From NCBI GenBank assembly GCA_026122225.1, contig JANEZZ010000520.1, forward strand, positions 1,860,001-1,924,000: 64,000 bases of DNA, written 5' to 3'. The position numbers were made by a program, and so were the translations under genes. The stretch comes from Heloderma charlesbogerti (Eukaryota; Chordata; Lepidosauria; Squamata; Helodermatidae). Position 1 is the stretch's first letter, and each line of letters starts with the position of its first letter. Below, piece after piece: positions 23,150 through 34,651 of this stretch. The notes under the pieces were generated by a model. That model was not told the DNA's origin. It ran no database searches and worked only from the letters and a program-made list of their open reading frames with translations.

Positions 23150-23640
23150 GCACAATTTTCTATGGAGATAGTCATCAGCCTCTGAAGTCAGAGGCTGACA
23201 ACTATCCAATGCAGGGCAGCCATAGCATGGAGGCAATCCTCACCTCCATGTTCCAGCCGCCCTGCATTTTTGGCTAGATGGCCAATTTCAGCTGTGTAGC
23301 TGCAGCTTCAGGAAACGGGAGGGAAGGAGGTCGCACAGCGCATAGGAAGCTGCGTAAAGTGGCTTCTGCAGTCTCCTCCCCTTCCCACCCCCAGGACCGC
23401 CCCTTTTCGCTGTCTCCACCCTCCATTTCTGAGTGTGGAGACATAGCTAGCGTGGAGAGTACTGCGCCAGCTACGAGGTGGCTGGGAAGAGGGCAGGGAG
23501 TACAGTTTCTGGAAACCATGTTCAGAGCCCTGGCTCCAACCTTGGTTCCCAGAAATTGAAAAATCCTATGGCCCTCTAGGCAGTGTCTAGTGGCCATAGA
23601 TTGCTCCTTAAAAGCAGGAGTTCCACACTGCTGACTGGAG
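23150..23640. repeat. GC-rich segment with local hairpins, possibly a decayed transposon
   Basis: Starts near 'gggcacaattttctatgg' and ends near 'aatcctatggccctctagg'. It contains hairpins at 23176-23199 ('agcctctg' pair) and at about 23213-23268 ('gcagggc' pair with 'catggagg' / 'cctccatg' inside). Composition is clearly more GC- and CpG-rich than its neighbours. No gene or promoter motif was recognised. Confidence 0.35.
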
Positions 23641-24126
23641 ACAGCCACAACATGTATGTTGTGCCAAAAAACTACAAAAAGTTGGAGGCATTTTATTAAA
23701 AATTACACACAGTTTATCTTGATCCAGCAAACAACGCTATACCATTGATCAATATCATGTTTGGGCAGCCACTGGATTCTGATAAATTCTAGATTACAGA
23801 GAACACAGAAAATAGTATACAGCCCTGCATAACATTTTCAGGAGTGCCTGTCATCACAAATCTTAAACACATTTACCTGGAAGTAAAACACTTCAAAAAC
23901 AATAGGACTCAATGGCCAATTTTTACTGCAGGGACAGATTTCTTACATGGGAAGCTCCAACTGACAGTTGGATTTTGGGATAGGGTGCCAAGAATGTGGG
24001 AGCACTAAATCACATTCCTTACTTCACATTAACACAGTCCCAAATGAGATAATAGTTGTCCTTTGTGCCCATACTTCCATAGGACACATAAAAGCAAAGC
24101 AATGAATGTTCTTTATTTCAGCCACA

Positions 24127-24476
24127 GAGCTTTTCTACACAAAGCTGTTAATCTACTGTACCTACTTTAGGTTTTGTCGCAAAAATCAGATCCAAGCACT
24201 ACATGAAGAGAATTTCCTTTCCTGCTTTTCCACAACATAACCTCTAGGTGGAACTGTGGTATAGTGGAATAGCACAAAATACACAATTTAAAAAAATGTT
24301 TTCTTTCATTTTTACAATTAAATACACATTTTCCCTACTCTAAAAAAAAACTCACAGAAAGTGCTCTTTTGACACAGAAGTGAAACTGAACGGTCACAAC
24401 GTTGTCTAAAGAAACTACAAACAACCATGAGTAGGAAATGATGAGTCCACGATAAAAGTCTCATGTAGAAAAGCCC
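24127..24476 (+). mobile_element. 'GGCTTCTACAC' family, copy 3
   Basis: Inverted ends 'gagcttttctacac' and 'catgtagaaaagccc'; core 'cctctaggtggaactgtggtatagtgg'; right part 'accatgagtaggaaatgatgag' and 'gataaaagtctcatg'. About 350 bp with no coding content. Confidence 0.7.
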
Positions 24477-24576
24477 ATAACCAAACGTAAATTCAAGGAG
24501 CCCTTTAGCAAACAGGGTACTGGAGATGCTGGAAAGTAAAACAGAGACCTGTTCGCACATAATGACAACTCAGAAT

Positions 24577-25139
24577 GGGCTGGTTTGCACGATCAAACAG
24601 TGGCATGTGGTGGCAATCATTTTGAATATTCAAGCCGTAGCCGCAGCTTGTCGTGTCATCTGAACCCAGGAACAATCTGTGCATAACCCTAATACAGGCC
24701 TTGGTTTCTGCAAGGGCTGTTCAGCCTGCACATAGCCCATGTTCCCTGAGTGTGGACAACATATCAAGCCGCAATTGCAACTTGAATATTCAGGATGAGA
24801 CTCGCAAGTGCCATGACTCCCCATGGCCTAAATAAGTCACAACAAGCTGTGGCGATTGTGTGAACCCGGTCAGTATGGGTTGAGTATTGGTTGTCATTGA
24901 ATTATTGGTTATTGTTGAACTGTCGTTACATCCAAACCCTGCACTATGGTTTAGCTATGGGCTGTTAACAATGAATAACCCAGAGTTCAGAACCCAACAA
25001 CAAACCATAGGTTCTCTTCCTGGGTTGTTCATGGTTAGCAGTCCATAATTAAACCATAGTACATGGTTTACATGCAACAACAACCCACAATTAAATAACC
25101 ACCCATACTCAGAGGTGTCGTTACATGTGAATCAGGCCA
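24577..25139. mobile_element. Foldback element ('GGCCTGGTTCACA' ends), copy 1
   Basis: Imperfect inverted ends ('gggctggtttgcacgatc' and 'cgttacatgtgaatcaggcc'). The interior is built of inverted words such as 'aagccgcaattgc', 'aaccatag' and 'ataacccagagtt'. Related in ends and composition to 58432-58762 and 62057-62391. No coding content. Confidence 0.55.
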
Positions 25140-25419
25140 CTGTATACCTAGAGATTCCTAGGAAAGCGAATAAGCTTGTGGCGGTGGTGGCAGAAGAGAT
25201 AACAGCTTAGATATTTTGTTGGGCTGTTTCTTGGCTTGAGAGCTAGCTATAAAAGATTCCTCAGTAGCATCAAAGGTGCTCTGGACATCTCTGCCTCGCT
25301 AAGGTGAAGAAGATGCCATTCAAAGGACCAGGCTACCTCTCTTTCCACTAGAAATTGCATCAAAGGAGAAGTACAGCACCCCACTGACCACTTACCTGGT
25401 CACTGAGAATATGTTTGTT

Positions 25420-25500
25420 CTATCTTTATCTATTTATTAAGTGCATTCATATCCCATTTGAGGTGGGCGGCCATCCCAGATTTCCCTGCTCTGGGGCATT
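25420..25500 (-). repeat. Retroposon tail fragment
   Basis: 'tatttattaagtgcattcatatcccatttgagg'-type sequence resembles the AT-rich tail and adjacent 'atatcccacctt' word of minus-strand retroposons at 33505 and 44464. Confidence 0.35.
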
Positions 25501-25918
25501 CTCTTAGTTTGCTGTACCTATTTAACATTTCCCTTGGCTCCCTATCAGCAAGACTTCCACCACCTACAAATAGCCTCAGGCCCTCTCATGTTAATGGAAA
25601 CACACACACAAAGTGGCATCTGCCCTGTGGGGCAAGGCAGTGCAAACAACCCACAAAATATACTCACAGCAAGCTTGATGGAAATATACTATGTTGTTTC
25701 AATTATGTCCCCGAGTGAATTTACATGACCAGTTCTCCCCATGTCACAGCATGTGCACTGATCCCTGTGGAACAAAGGCCCCCTCTTTCAAACACCCTCC
25801 CCACAATAGTTTATTAGCCTGCCAATTACCTTATGAGTCCAAAAACCCTTTTTTAAATATGAAAACTGGCAGCCCAGATCAGACTTCTTTCAGAAAGGTA
25901 TACCGACATTTGGCGAAA

Positions 25919-25931
25919 TCCCCCCCCCCTC
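25919..25931. repeat. C homopolymer run
   Basis: About ten C residues within otherwise unique sequence. Confidence 0.8.
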
Positions 25932-26309
25932 AAATGCAAACATAACTAGGAATGATGGATTCACTTTGTTCTGAATATACCATATAAAATATTTAAGGCA
26001 AAGATTTTCAACAAGCAGTGTTTTCCTCTTGTGGCCCAATTTTGATATTACTTTCATGTGTCTATCATACTATTACCTATACAAATATAGAGCTAATGAA
26101 ATGTCTAGTTTATGGAATATGTGGATGTATAAATGAGCTCCTATGGCCTTTCTGTGCACTATGTAATAACTACAGAAAACTGATTTCTAGAACTGCCAGG
26201 CCTTGTTTCTTTTTTATTTTCTGCTTGAAAGCACTGACATCCTCCACCCTTTCAAGAAAAAGTAAAAATATTAGAATCAGGGTGGGGAACATCATAACGA
26301 CAGGGAGTA

Positions 26310-27160
26310 TTTCAGAACACAGAAGTTAGAAGCCATGAGTGAGCCCTGGTGTTCAGCCTAGCCCCAGTGCCATCGTGGGCCCCATGGGTTCAGAGCCAGA
26401 CTCTGTTTCAGACTTAGAACAGGACAGTTGGAACCCAGTCCAGATATGAGGAACTCCAGGCCTGAGAGCCTGGGTCTGCCTGGCTTCCCATATGATTACA
26501 GGCTGAGGGAGGGTGAGGTTCCTTTTCAGCCAGAGCTGCAAGATAAGGCATTGAGTCAGTCCTCTGATTTACAGCTTGGCAGGAGGAAGACTCTGTGGGG
26601 AAGGAGTTTCAGGGGTATCACCCAGGGTGAGACATCAACTCAAGAAGGTGGAACAGACACCCTGTTTGGAGTAGAGCTTGTCTATGGGGCAGATTCCCCT
26701 GTCAGGATAGAACATCAGAAGATGGGCTCTAGCAGACCCTTCCCTGTATTTAAGCTAGTGCATAGGCTGGAAGCCTTCGCTAGGAACAATGTCATTTTAA
26801 TAGCCTGAAATGCTTTCTTCTCTGGACTATTCATGAACTCTTATCTGCCTTGAACTGCCTGGACCTATAATGAACTTTGGACCCTTGTCTGCATTATATC
26901 CTGTACTATGAGATCCATAATTATCTTGCTGGATTTTGGACGTCAACTTTGATACTGCATGAAATCTAGCCTTGGGACTGTTTTTTGAACTAAGCAATGT
27001 GCTGATAATAAATGCCTTTGCTATCTGTTTTACCTGTTTTAAAATCATTAAGCTTTTGCTGTGAGCTCTGAAAAGCTGGTCTGTGTAAGATGATCTACCG
27101 CAATAAAAGACCTCACTGTTATTTGTGCTTCTGTATCAGCTTGTCAGTGTGACAAAAAGG
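26310..27160 (+). mobile_element. LTR-like segment, possibly a solo LTR
   Basis: The segment has 'ctgtatttaagc' near 26746 (TATA-like), a repetitive style of 'tgaactgcctggacc' / 'tgaactttggaccc' words, AATAAA signals near 27008 and 27101, and ends in 'cttgtcagtgtgaca'. This layout resembles long terminal repeats of vertebrate Gypsy-type or ERV-type elements. No flanking pol or gag and no certain 5' boundary or target duplication is visible, so the call is tentative. Confidence 0.35.
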
Positions 27161-27179
27161 CGGGCCTCAATACCCGGGT

Positions 27180-29287
27180 TCTTTTGTTTTTAGGGCTGTA
27201 TAAGAATTCCTGCCACAAAGCAATTACATCCAAATTAGCTGCATTTTGCATGATCTGCTACAGAAGGAGATGGTTGACTCCTTGCCATATCCTGTGACGA
27301 ATCACTATTTAGCACACCTCTTATGTGTCACTATCACAGAAAAACCTTTACAGATACATAAATCTTGCCATGGCTAGTCTGGACATATCTCACTGTTGCT
27401 CCTCCTCCCTGGTTGGATCCCCTTTTTGATGTTTAACTGGCACCACTGCTCCATGTATCCATTCACTAATTTAACAGAAGTTAAAACTTGCTACTTTACA
27501 ATCCCTCCACAACTCCATCCCCAATACACCTTTCCTCAGCATGCTAGAATAATGTTTTGCAAGCACCAGGCCTGATCTGGAAGCTTTAAAGGAACCAGGT
27601 AGTACCACATGGCCCACTCTGGCCTACTGCTGTTAAGGGACTCCCATACTGGTCTGGTTGGTTTCCCTGTAGTACCTTCCTTTGCCCAGAACTCGGTGGT
27701 GGTTCATAGGCTGAATCTCTACTTGGCATCCCTCAATTTCCAGGTTCAGGATCTACTGAGAGTTGATAATCCTGCATTTCTTCTTCTTCTTGGTGCATTC
27801 TTGCTGACAAAGAAATGATAGTTCAAGATGGGGCGCTTACTCAGGCTATGTTACATGAAGGCTAACATGTCAAGTGTCTACTTTGTACTTCTTTCAATTA
27901 TATTATGATTTAGTGACAGAAATAAAATCCATTATCACCTATGTTTACTTCCGTATTTGGTATGGCAGAAATACCACTTGGCTTAGTTGGATGTGTTGCT
28001 TCTGCATTAAAAATATCCTCAGAAAATAAATCAGTGTCTCCTCAGAAAATAAATTAGTAAAGCTAACAACATTCATTGAATTAATAGATGGAATTAGCAG
28101 ATAAAGAGCTTGATCAGAGATGACAACTGGAGCACTTACTAATCAGAGCCAGCCAGCTGGGCATTTCTACTGCCGGAATTTCTCCCGGCTACTCCATAAC
28201 CTACATCTCTTCATGCCTCCCTCCGATAGCTCAATATATGGGTGGTACTACAAAGTGAGATCAGTTAAACTACAGACTGTGAGCTGGCAGTGTAGCAGAG
28301 GAAAAATATCCCAGATACATTATTTTTCTAATATGTTTCTATGACAAAACACACACACACAAGATGTTATTTCATGTTGAGAGCATAAGTGTATGAGTAA
28401 TCTCTTCAGGACTGGAGGAGCAGAGAAGAAAATGTTTTCCATAATGCAGAGGGCAGAAAGAAACACCCATCACAGAAGAACATGTTTATTTTCCATATTT
28501 AATTAAAGAGAAGGAAAATAAACCCCAATATGCTATAACAGCACAAGCCAATATACAGAATTAAACCAGAAATTATACAAAGCAAAGTACGTCAGAAAAA
28601 AGATGATCATGAATCTGCAGTATATTTTAAGGAATCTCCTGGTAATGAATAAACATGGATGTTAACTACTCTTAATTATATCATTTTGCATCTTAATGAC
28701 AACTTATGCAGTAGGTCACTTTAAGAATGTTGAGAATTTGCATAGGTTTATAAAATAAATTATTGATACAAGTTTTACCAGTTCCCATGATTTCTGCAGC
28801 GATTCAACAGAATGGGTCCAACTGATATATTAACAGGTGGTTGAGTGTTCTTAGTATTTTAAATGAGCATTGAGTTTTCTAATCAGTTACATGGATTTAT
28901 TCATCACCTAGAGAAAGCATAGTTAATTGACAAAACCCTTGAATGACTGACAACTCTAGAAATAAATCACTAATATTCCCAAGACTTGGAAAGACACTGC
29001 AGGTTTTCTTTGCAGGTGCTATACCCGCAACCATATATTATGTTTTACCACTTGGTTGCTTTACCAAGAGGAAAATGCTCCATTTATCTAGTTTGCTGCA
29101 AACATATCTTTAAGTAGAGGCTACAGGCAATTCACTGCAAGCAGAAAAGAATCTAAAAGGAGATAACTGCATTTTACTGCTAGTTTATGGGAATAGATGG
29201 CAACTACTCCAAATTAAAGCTAATATGCTTTAGGAGAACATAAGGTGCATGCAACTGAGCTCTATCATGGCACTTTTACTCCACTGT
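27180..29287. other. Region without recognisable gene
   Basis: Mostly unique AT-rich DNA, especially 28480-28990. No coding exon, RNA gene or classifiable repeat was identified. A short AC run lies at 28348-28360. Confidence 0.5.
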
Positions 29288-29680
29288 GGGCTTCTCCACA
29301 TCAGGTTTTTTTAATCCCGTAAATTTACCAGGGCTTCTGCTTCCAGATTCTTTGTGGGATTAAGATAGGCTCCTTCACACACACTTCCTGGGTTTTCTTT
29401 CCAGAGGATTGGTTTTATCTGCAAATTCTATGTGTTTCACTATACAACCACTAGACGGCGCTATTGTTATAGCACCACTTCCTCTTTACACAGACAAATT
29501 CAAACTGATTCAAGCTGCTTCTTTTTATTAGCTCATTATTCCCATTTCAAATTAAGCCACGGAAATCCTCAGAAACCACAGGAGAAGTGTTGGAAGTTGA
29601 TGACGTCATGTAAAGTGCCCGCAATCTTCCGTGAATAACCAATATCAATCACAGGATAAAAGCTGCACATGGAGAAGCCC
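29288..29680 (+). mobile_element. 'GGCTTCTACAC' family, copy 4
   Basis: Inverted ends GGGCTTCTCCACATCAGG and 'cacatggagaagccc'; core 'accactagacggcgctattg'; right part 'cgtgaataaccaatatcaatc' and 'ggataaaagc'. It is the best preserved member together with copy 1. About 390 bp with no coding content. Confidence 0.75.
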
Positions 29681-30005
29681 TGTTTCTCTTATTGCCTCTG
29701 CAAGCTGATTAGGTGGCTATATATATCAGTTGGGAATGGAAGACCTGTGTGTGGACAGAGGGCCTCTAGTTTAAAGCCTGGAAACTATTTTGCAGATCAG
29801 AGCAACCCTACACACTCCTGAAAAAAGCTAGTCTGTGTGGCTATGCAAAAACTGTGCTATACCACATTCCCTGTCCACTGAGTTTTAAATCTAAGTAACA
29901 CTAGGAAAGGTCAAGTTCCTGCAAAAGTAGGGACAAGGCAGGACTGGGACTGAACAGGTAGATGTACAGAATTCTAATTTGAGGACTTTTTGAAAGTATT
30001 TACAG

Positions 30006-30350
30006 CAGGGGTAGGCAACCTTTTAGGGCTGTGGGCACATCTGGCAATTTGAGAAACTGTCCTGGGCACTACCACAAAATTACTATCATGGGAGGCATGG
30101 CAAAGGACAAATAAGCTACCAAAAAGACTGAGTACAAGGCAGAGGTGGTCTGAGCTCCAACACACTCAACAACTCCTTTGAATCCAGAGTTTTCAGCACT
30201 AACAGAACCCTATTTCACTGCAATCCCAGCTGCCAGTAAGAAAATCTGTTAATTTTTTTAAAAGTGAGAGGGGTAGGACAACTTGGCAGGCGCCAATAAA
30301 GCTTTCTGGGGATGCATTGGTGCCCACAGGTACCATGTTGCCTACCCCTG
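30006..30350. mobile_element. hAT-like non-autonomous transposon with perfect 8-bp target duplication
   Basis: Inverted ends CAGGGGTAGGCAAC and GTTGCCTACCCCTG, with ATTTACAG directly flanking on both sides (29998-30005 and 30351-30358). The 8-bp duplication and CAGGGGT ends identify the hAT superfamily. It is 345 bp without a transposase frame, so it needs an enzyme supplied elsewhere. Confidence 0.93.
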
Positions 30351-30464
30351 ATTTACAGTATTAGCTTGATGGACATACAAGGAGGACATTCTAAAAGTGT
30401 GCCCAAGGTAAGTGGGGAAAAGAACAGACAGGACTGAGACTACATGAGGTTTTTCAGAGCCAAC

Positions 30465-30745
30465 CAGGGCCGGCCCTACCATTAGGCACAGTGAAGCAGT
30501 CACCTCAGGCGGCAGATGCTGAGAAGCGGCAGCAAGGTGTGGGAGATGAGAGCTGTGCCCCACATGACCTGCTCTGCACACCATAGGTTATCCTGCTGCC
30601 TTCTATTGCAGTGAAGGACACTGTCTCTTCATCAGTATTGAAGACAGCTTCATCTCCCAGTCTAGTTGACTATTTGTACATGGAATGGGAAGCGACTTTA
30701 TCTTGTTCATTGCCCCAGGCAGCAAAATGTCTTGTGCTGGCCCTG
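30465..30745 (+). mobile_element. hAT-like non-autonomous transposon (CAGGGCCGGCC ends), copy 2, perfect 8-bp target duplication
   Basis: Starts CAGGGCCGGCCCTACC and ends 'cttgtgctggccctg'. GAGCCAAC flanks it on both sides (30457-30464 and 30746-30753). It is 281 bp, non-coding, and the same family as 22067-22328. Confidence 0.93.
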
Positions 30746-31277
30746 GAGCCAACCCTTCTAAAGACACTTCCTATCATGGAGCCTCTCCCATAGTCTAGTC
30801 ACTGGAGGCCAGGGTCCATCTTGATCATTTATATACTAACATGGCAATGAATGCCAGTCCAGACAATCCTGAATGCAGAAGATGGCTACTCGCCTACTAA
30901 TGATCACAAGGTTCCCATCTCCCCCACTGATCAAATCACCAGTTCTAGGGAAGAGGGGAAGGGGAGGTACACCTCCCTCCCAATAGGTGATGAGTGCCGA
31001 CAGCACAGATCACCTGTTCAACACTGTGCATGCACTACTCACACCGTGCACAACTCCATGCAGTGAGCACCACCCTGTGAGTGGAGGGAGATCTGCCTAT
31101 GCAAGCCTGTCTCTGTAGATCCCCTTTGCTGAATTACGTCCCTGGTCTTTTCCCGTTTTAAATTTTACAATGAATCCCATAGTTTTAGTAGTATCGTCTT
31201 TCAAGACATGTAATATACTCCAAGGTCCTATTAATATGTCTCCTGATTTCCTGCTCCAGATGCAAAAAGCACTTTTG

Positions 31278-31301
31278 CATGCATGCATGCATGCATGCAT
31301 T
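31278..31301. repeat. (GCAT)n microsatellite
   Basis: About six GCAT units run directly into an AT-rich retroposon tail. Confidence 0.95.
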
Positions 31302-31302
31302 T

Positions 31303-31375
31303 ATTATTAACAACAACATTTGTATGCTGTACCACAACAAAGTTCTCTGGACAGCTTACAATAAATAACACAGAT
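31303..31375 (-). repeat. Retroposon tail fragment
   Basis: 'tttattattaacaacaacat' followed by 'ctctggacagcttacaataa' matches the tail type seen at 8400 and 49198. Confidence 0.4.
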
Positions 31376-31513
31376 GTTACGGTAGCAACAGAGAGACACA
31401 GAGATTTCCCATAAATGGCCAAGTTAGCTGTCAAGCGCCTATATAGTGCTTTTGGGGTCACATAGTTGAATCTTTGTCTATAAAGGCATAACTGTATTGG
31501 GCTAATTGTACTG

Positions 31514-31634
31514 CAGGGATAGGAACATGTGCCCCTTGAGATGCTCCCATCAACGCCAGCCAGCGTGGCCAATGATCAGGGATGAGGGAAACTGTAGTCC
31601 AACCACATCTGGAGGGCCACAGGCTCCTCATCTC
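31514..31634. mobile_element. Short foldback hAT-like element, decayed
   Basis: CAGGGATAGGAACATGTG at the left, 'catctggagggccacagg' at the right and 'catcaacgccagccagcgtggcc' in the middle. The order and inversion match 13916-14017 and 58968-59073. The right end is eroded. Confidence 0.55.
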
Positions 31635-31639
31635 AGCTG

Positions 31640-33500
31640 AACTGGGTTCCTAAAGTCCTTTTTCAAAGTGTTCTCATTTCATCTCCTTTGAATAAACTAG
31701 AAAACAAATCACTCCAATCTAGCAAGAGAAATCTGTCCATATAAACAGGTGTCTGCACATGTTGCCAAGGTAAATGGGCATCTGCATATATAGCCCTGTC
31801 TGCACTGCTCATCAGCAGAGCAGATGGGTCTTTCCAAGTGAATAGGGTGTGCATCAGAATCCAGGGGTACTACATGTTCCGGGACTAGTTGCCTGTGACT
31901 ACAGCTGGATCCAGGTCAATGAGCTTCATCACATACAAAGACACATAATTCTTTTTTTTTTAATGAAACAAATTGTAGTTCTGTGGCACTCTCTGCTAGG
32001 CTGGATGCAAGCTGCTACAGTTGTAGATATGCACGCTGCAATATAATTCAGCCTTAGGAACCTCCATACGGAAGCAAGAATTGCAGGTTACTAAATGAAA
32101 CTGAGTTGCAACCTCCTCACTGCACCCATCCACTGCACTTCTGAATCACCCATTTGAAAGGTCAGCAGGCTGTTTGAAACTGGCAGTCAAAGTGAAATGG
32201 CTACACTAGACCACTGGCATCATCTCTTCTTCGCCTATGACTTTGTGGGCTTTCAGGAACAGTGCTTTGTCTTGGTTTTTCCACACTGAACTGAACTATT
32301 ACCTACCCTGAGCAGGTTGGATAAAATGAGCCTAAAAAGACAGTCTGTTATTATGGAACATTAATTTGAACATAATTTTACTTGGATTCCATCTGGATTG
32401 AGCCACAGGGTTTGGACTTTTTTTTCTTTTGTAAATAAGTCAAGCATCTTCCAGGGCACTCCAATGGAGAATGAAATGTAATGTTTGCCAAAAAATGGGA
32501 TGTGCAGTTAAAGTTTGCCAAGTTTTAAATATTTCCCTGGAAATCTGGCAAAAAAAAATGCATCAGTTAAACGCTCAGACACCAGTATTTTGGATTCTTG
32601 CCATTTAACTCTCAACAAAAAGGAAACTTTGATGTCACCATTTACAAATAGATTTCTCATTTCTGTGGCAGGTAAAACTGTGATAAGACATAAGCTATAT
32701 GAGTAAATATTGTGTCAACAGAAAGGAAAAATGTACAGACATACACCTGGTGAAACAACTGTTACTACCACCTAGCAGTTACACCATGCCTATTTGTGAG
32801 GGCTGTAGATTAAAAATACACGCTTGGCTGGGTATTTTCACAGCTGCTTTCCAGCATGCCAACTTGTACCTGAGCAAATTGTCCCTATTCCCCTCCCTTG
32901 TTTTCTTGTACCAGACAGTGGAGGTTGACAAGCTGAGCATCTCCTCTCATAGAGATGAGGCTTCATTTTTATGTCAGTTAAGGTCACTTGGATCTACTCA
33001 GCCTTGTATCTCAAGGGCTTCAATTCATCACTGCCAGTGTGGTCAGGATAGGATCATCCATTTGCAACAGCTGGGAGCCTGGTCTGGAATCTCAATGTGT
33101 AATGTCCAAGACCACCATTCCCCTGGCACTTGCAAATGCACACACATGTATATGAAGGACTAATCCCCAATGGCAATCATTGCACATATACCACAACTGA
33201 GGCTAATGTTTCCCTTCTCCATCTCTACATAAATCTTCCCAGCAGTTATCTGTGGCACATTACACCAAATTAGAAAGGGCCATCTTTTGCAAAGCTAATC
33301 ACATGGATTACAATAAATACTCTGTCATACATTGTATTTTGGCATGCTGTATTTATGCCCTCAGAGATTATACTGTATTAGACAAAGCAGACTGTGACCA
33401 TTATGTTATGCTCTAAAATGCAAAAAAGTAGCCATTTCCCCCCAAAATGTGTTTGTATATAGCCATATTAACCTGCATTTTGGATGCAGCCCAGCTCTAT
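31640..33500. other. Region without recognisable gene
   Basis: The longest open frame (32699-33163 plus, 154 codons) has no recognisable domain, no plausible exon context and no relation to known repeats that I can see. The rest is unique AT-rich DNA. Confidence 0.5.
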
Positions 33501-33504
33501 AAAT

Positions 33505-33680
33505 TTTATTTTATTTATTACATTTATATCCCACCTTTCTTCCATTATGGAACTCAAGGTGGCTACATGTGGTTCCCCGATGGTCTCCCTTCCAAGCACT
33601 GACCAGACCCAGACCTGTTTAGCTTCAGCAAGGTGGCTGCCTCATGTGCCTTCAGACTACACCCTAGAGCCTTTTTAGAA
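33505..33680 (-). repeat. Minus-strand retroposon or SINE 3' part
   Basis: An AT-rich tail ('ttatttattacatttatatcccacc') is followed by 'ggaactcaaggtggctacatg' and 'ctgtttagcttcagcaaggtgg', the usual 3' region of common squamate retroposons. No tRNA head is present. Confidence 0.55.
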
Positions 33681-33894
33681 TAAAAAGTCAATCTCCAGTG
33701 GTGGCCATACCTGTTGCTTAAAAAGAGGGGAAGAAAATAAATATAGCATATTTAATGTGCAAAGTAGCGTGCTCTCACCATCTCATTAATCCCTGTGAGA
33801 GAAATTGGTGATACCAACTTTAGAGACAGGAACAGGAATGGTCTTTCCCAAAGCCAGAAGGGAAATTGGTTTAAATACCCTGAAAAGCCAGACA

Positions 33895-33968
33895 AACAGC
33901 TGCAACCCTATGCAAGCTTACCATGGAGTAAGCCCTATTTAACATAGTAGGACTGAACTTCTGAGTAA
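33895..33968. repeat. Short interspersed fragment ('catggagtaagcccta' type)
   Basis: 'ctgcaaccctatgcaagctt' followed by 'catggagtaagccctattt' matches the short repeat seen near 5500, 14135, 36270 and 47170. Confidence 0.4.
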
Positions 33969-34282
33969 ATATTATTACCACATGTCTCCACTCACACATA
34001 TACATTTATTCACATCTGCAGAAATGTCATGACGAACACAGAAACTAAAGCAACTTTCACAGGGTTGTGGGGCATATGCAATAGATTGTGCATGTACTCC
34101 AACAAAGTGGGGAAACAGCTCCTTCAAAATGGGGAAAATTAGCTCCGGGATAGCTATTACAAGCGAACAATACAAGCTTTATTTTACCACAAAAATCCTA
34201 CAGAAGAATGCTTAGTAAATATACCAAACTCCCAGCAGATGGACCAAGACATTAGTTCTAATGGTCCTAACAGATTAATTGA

Positions 34283-34462
34283 GGGGCCCTAGTTCAATGG
34301 TACAGCACATACTTTGCATGCAGAAAGTCTCAGGTTCAATCCCTGTTATCTTCAGGTATCCTGCCTGAAACCCTGAAGGCCATTGCTTCCAGTCAGCGTC
34401 AACATTACTGGGCTAGATAGACCAAGGGCCTGATTCAGTATAAGGCAGCTCCCTATGTGTCT
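34283..34462 (+). mobile_element. tRNA-Ala-like SINE
   Basis: The head reads 'ggccctagttcaatggtaca' then 'gcacatactttgcatgcag' and the B-box 'ggttcaatccctg', spaced as in a tRNA-Ala(UGC) gene including the TTTGCATGC anticodon region. The body reads 'gcctgaaaccctgaaggcc', 'ctgggctagatagaccaagg' and 'ctgattcagtataaggcagc', as in squamate tRNA-derived SINEs. Changes in the acceptor stem show it is a SINE and not a functional tRNA gene. Confidence 0.82.
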
Positions 34463-34651
34463 ATAGAGAAAGATGGAGGAAGGGCAATTGGTGTAGTAGT
34501 GAGGTAGGCATCTTCATGTATCCAGACTTCCATGGGTAACTCTTTATAATTTAATTACATAATAGCCCCTCTGCTACCGCCTTCAAAGCTCTTGCTGCCT
34601 GTCTCAGAACAAAACAGATTTAGTCAAGGTGCCAGGGTGATACCAATAAAA

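Noticed and set aside
23290..23520. CpG-island promoter
   Set aside because: GC-rich with some CpG, but short, with hairpins and repeat-like edges, and no adjacent exon; more likely a repeat.
32699..33163. 154-codon open frame, the longest non-repeat frame in the window
   Set aside because: No recognisable domain, no biased composition typical of a protein, no splice or promoter context, and within chance for 64 kb of six frames.
34283..34360. A possible functional tRNA-Ala gene
   Set aside because: Substitutions and loss of acceptor-stem pairing, plus a SINE body downstream, show it is a SINE head.
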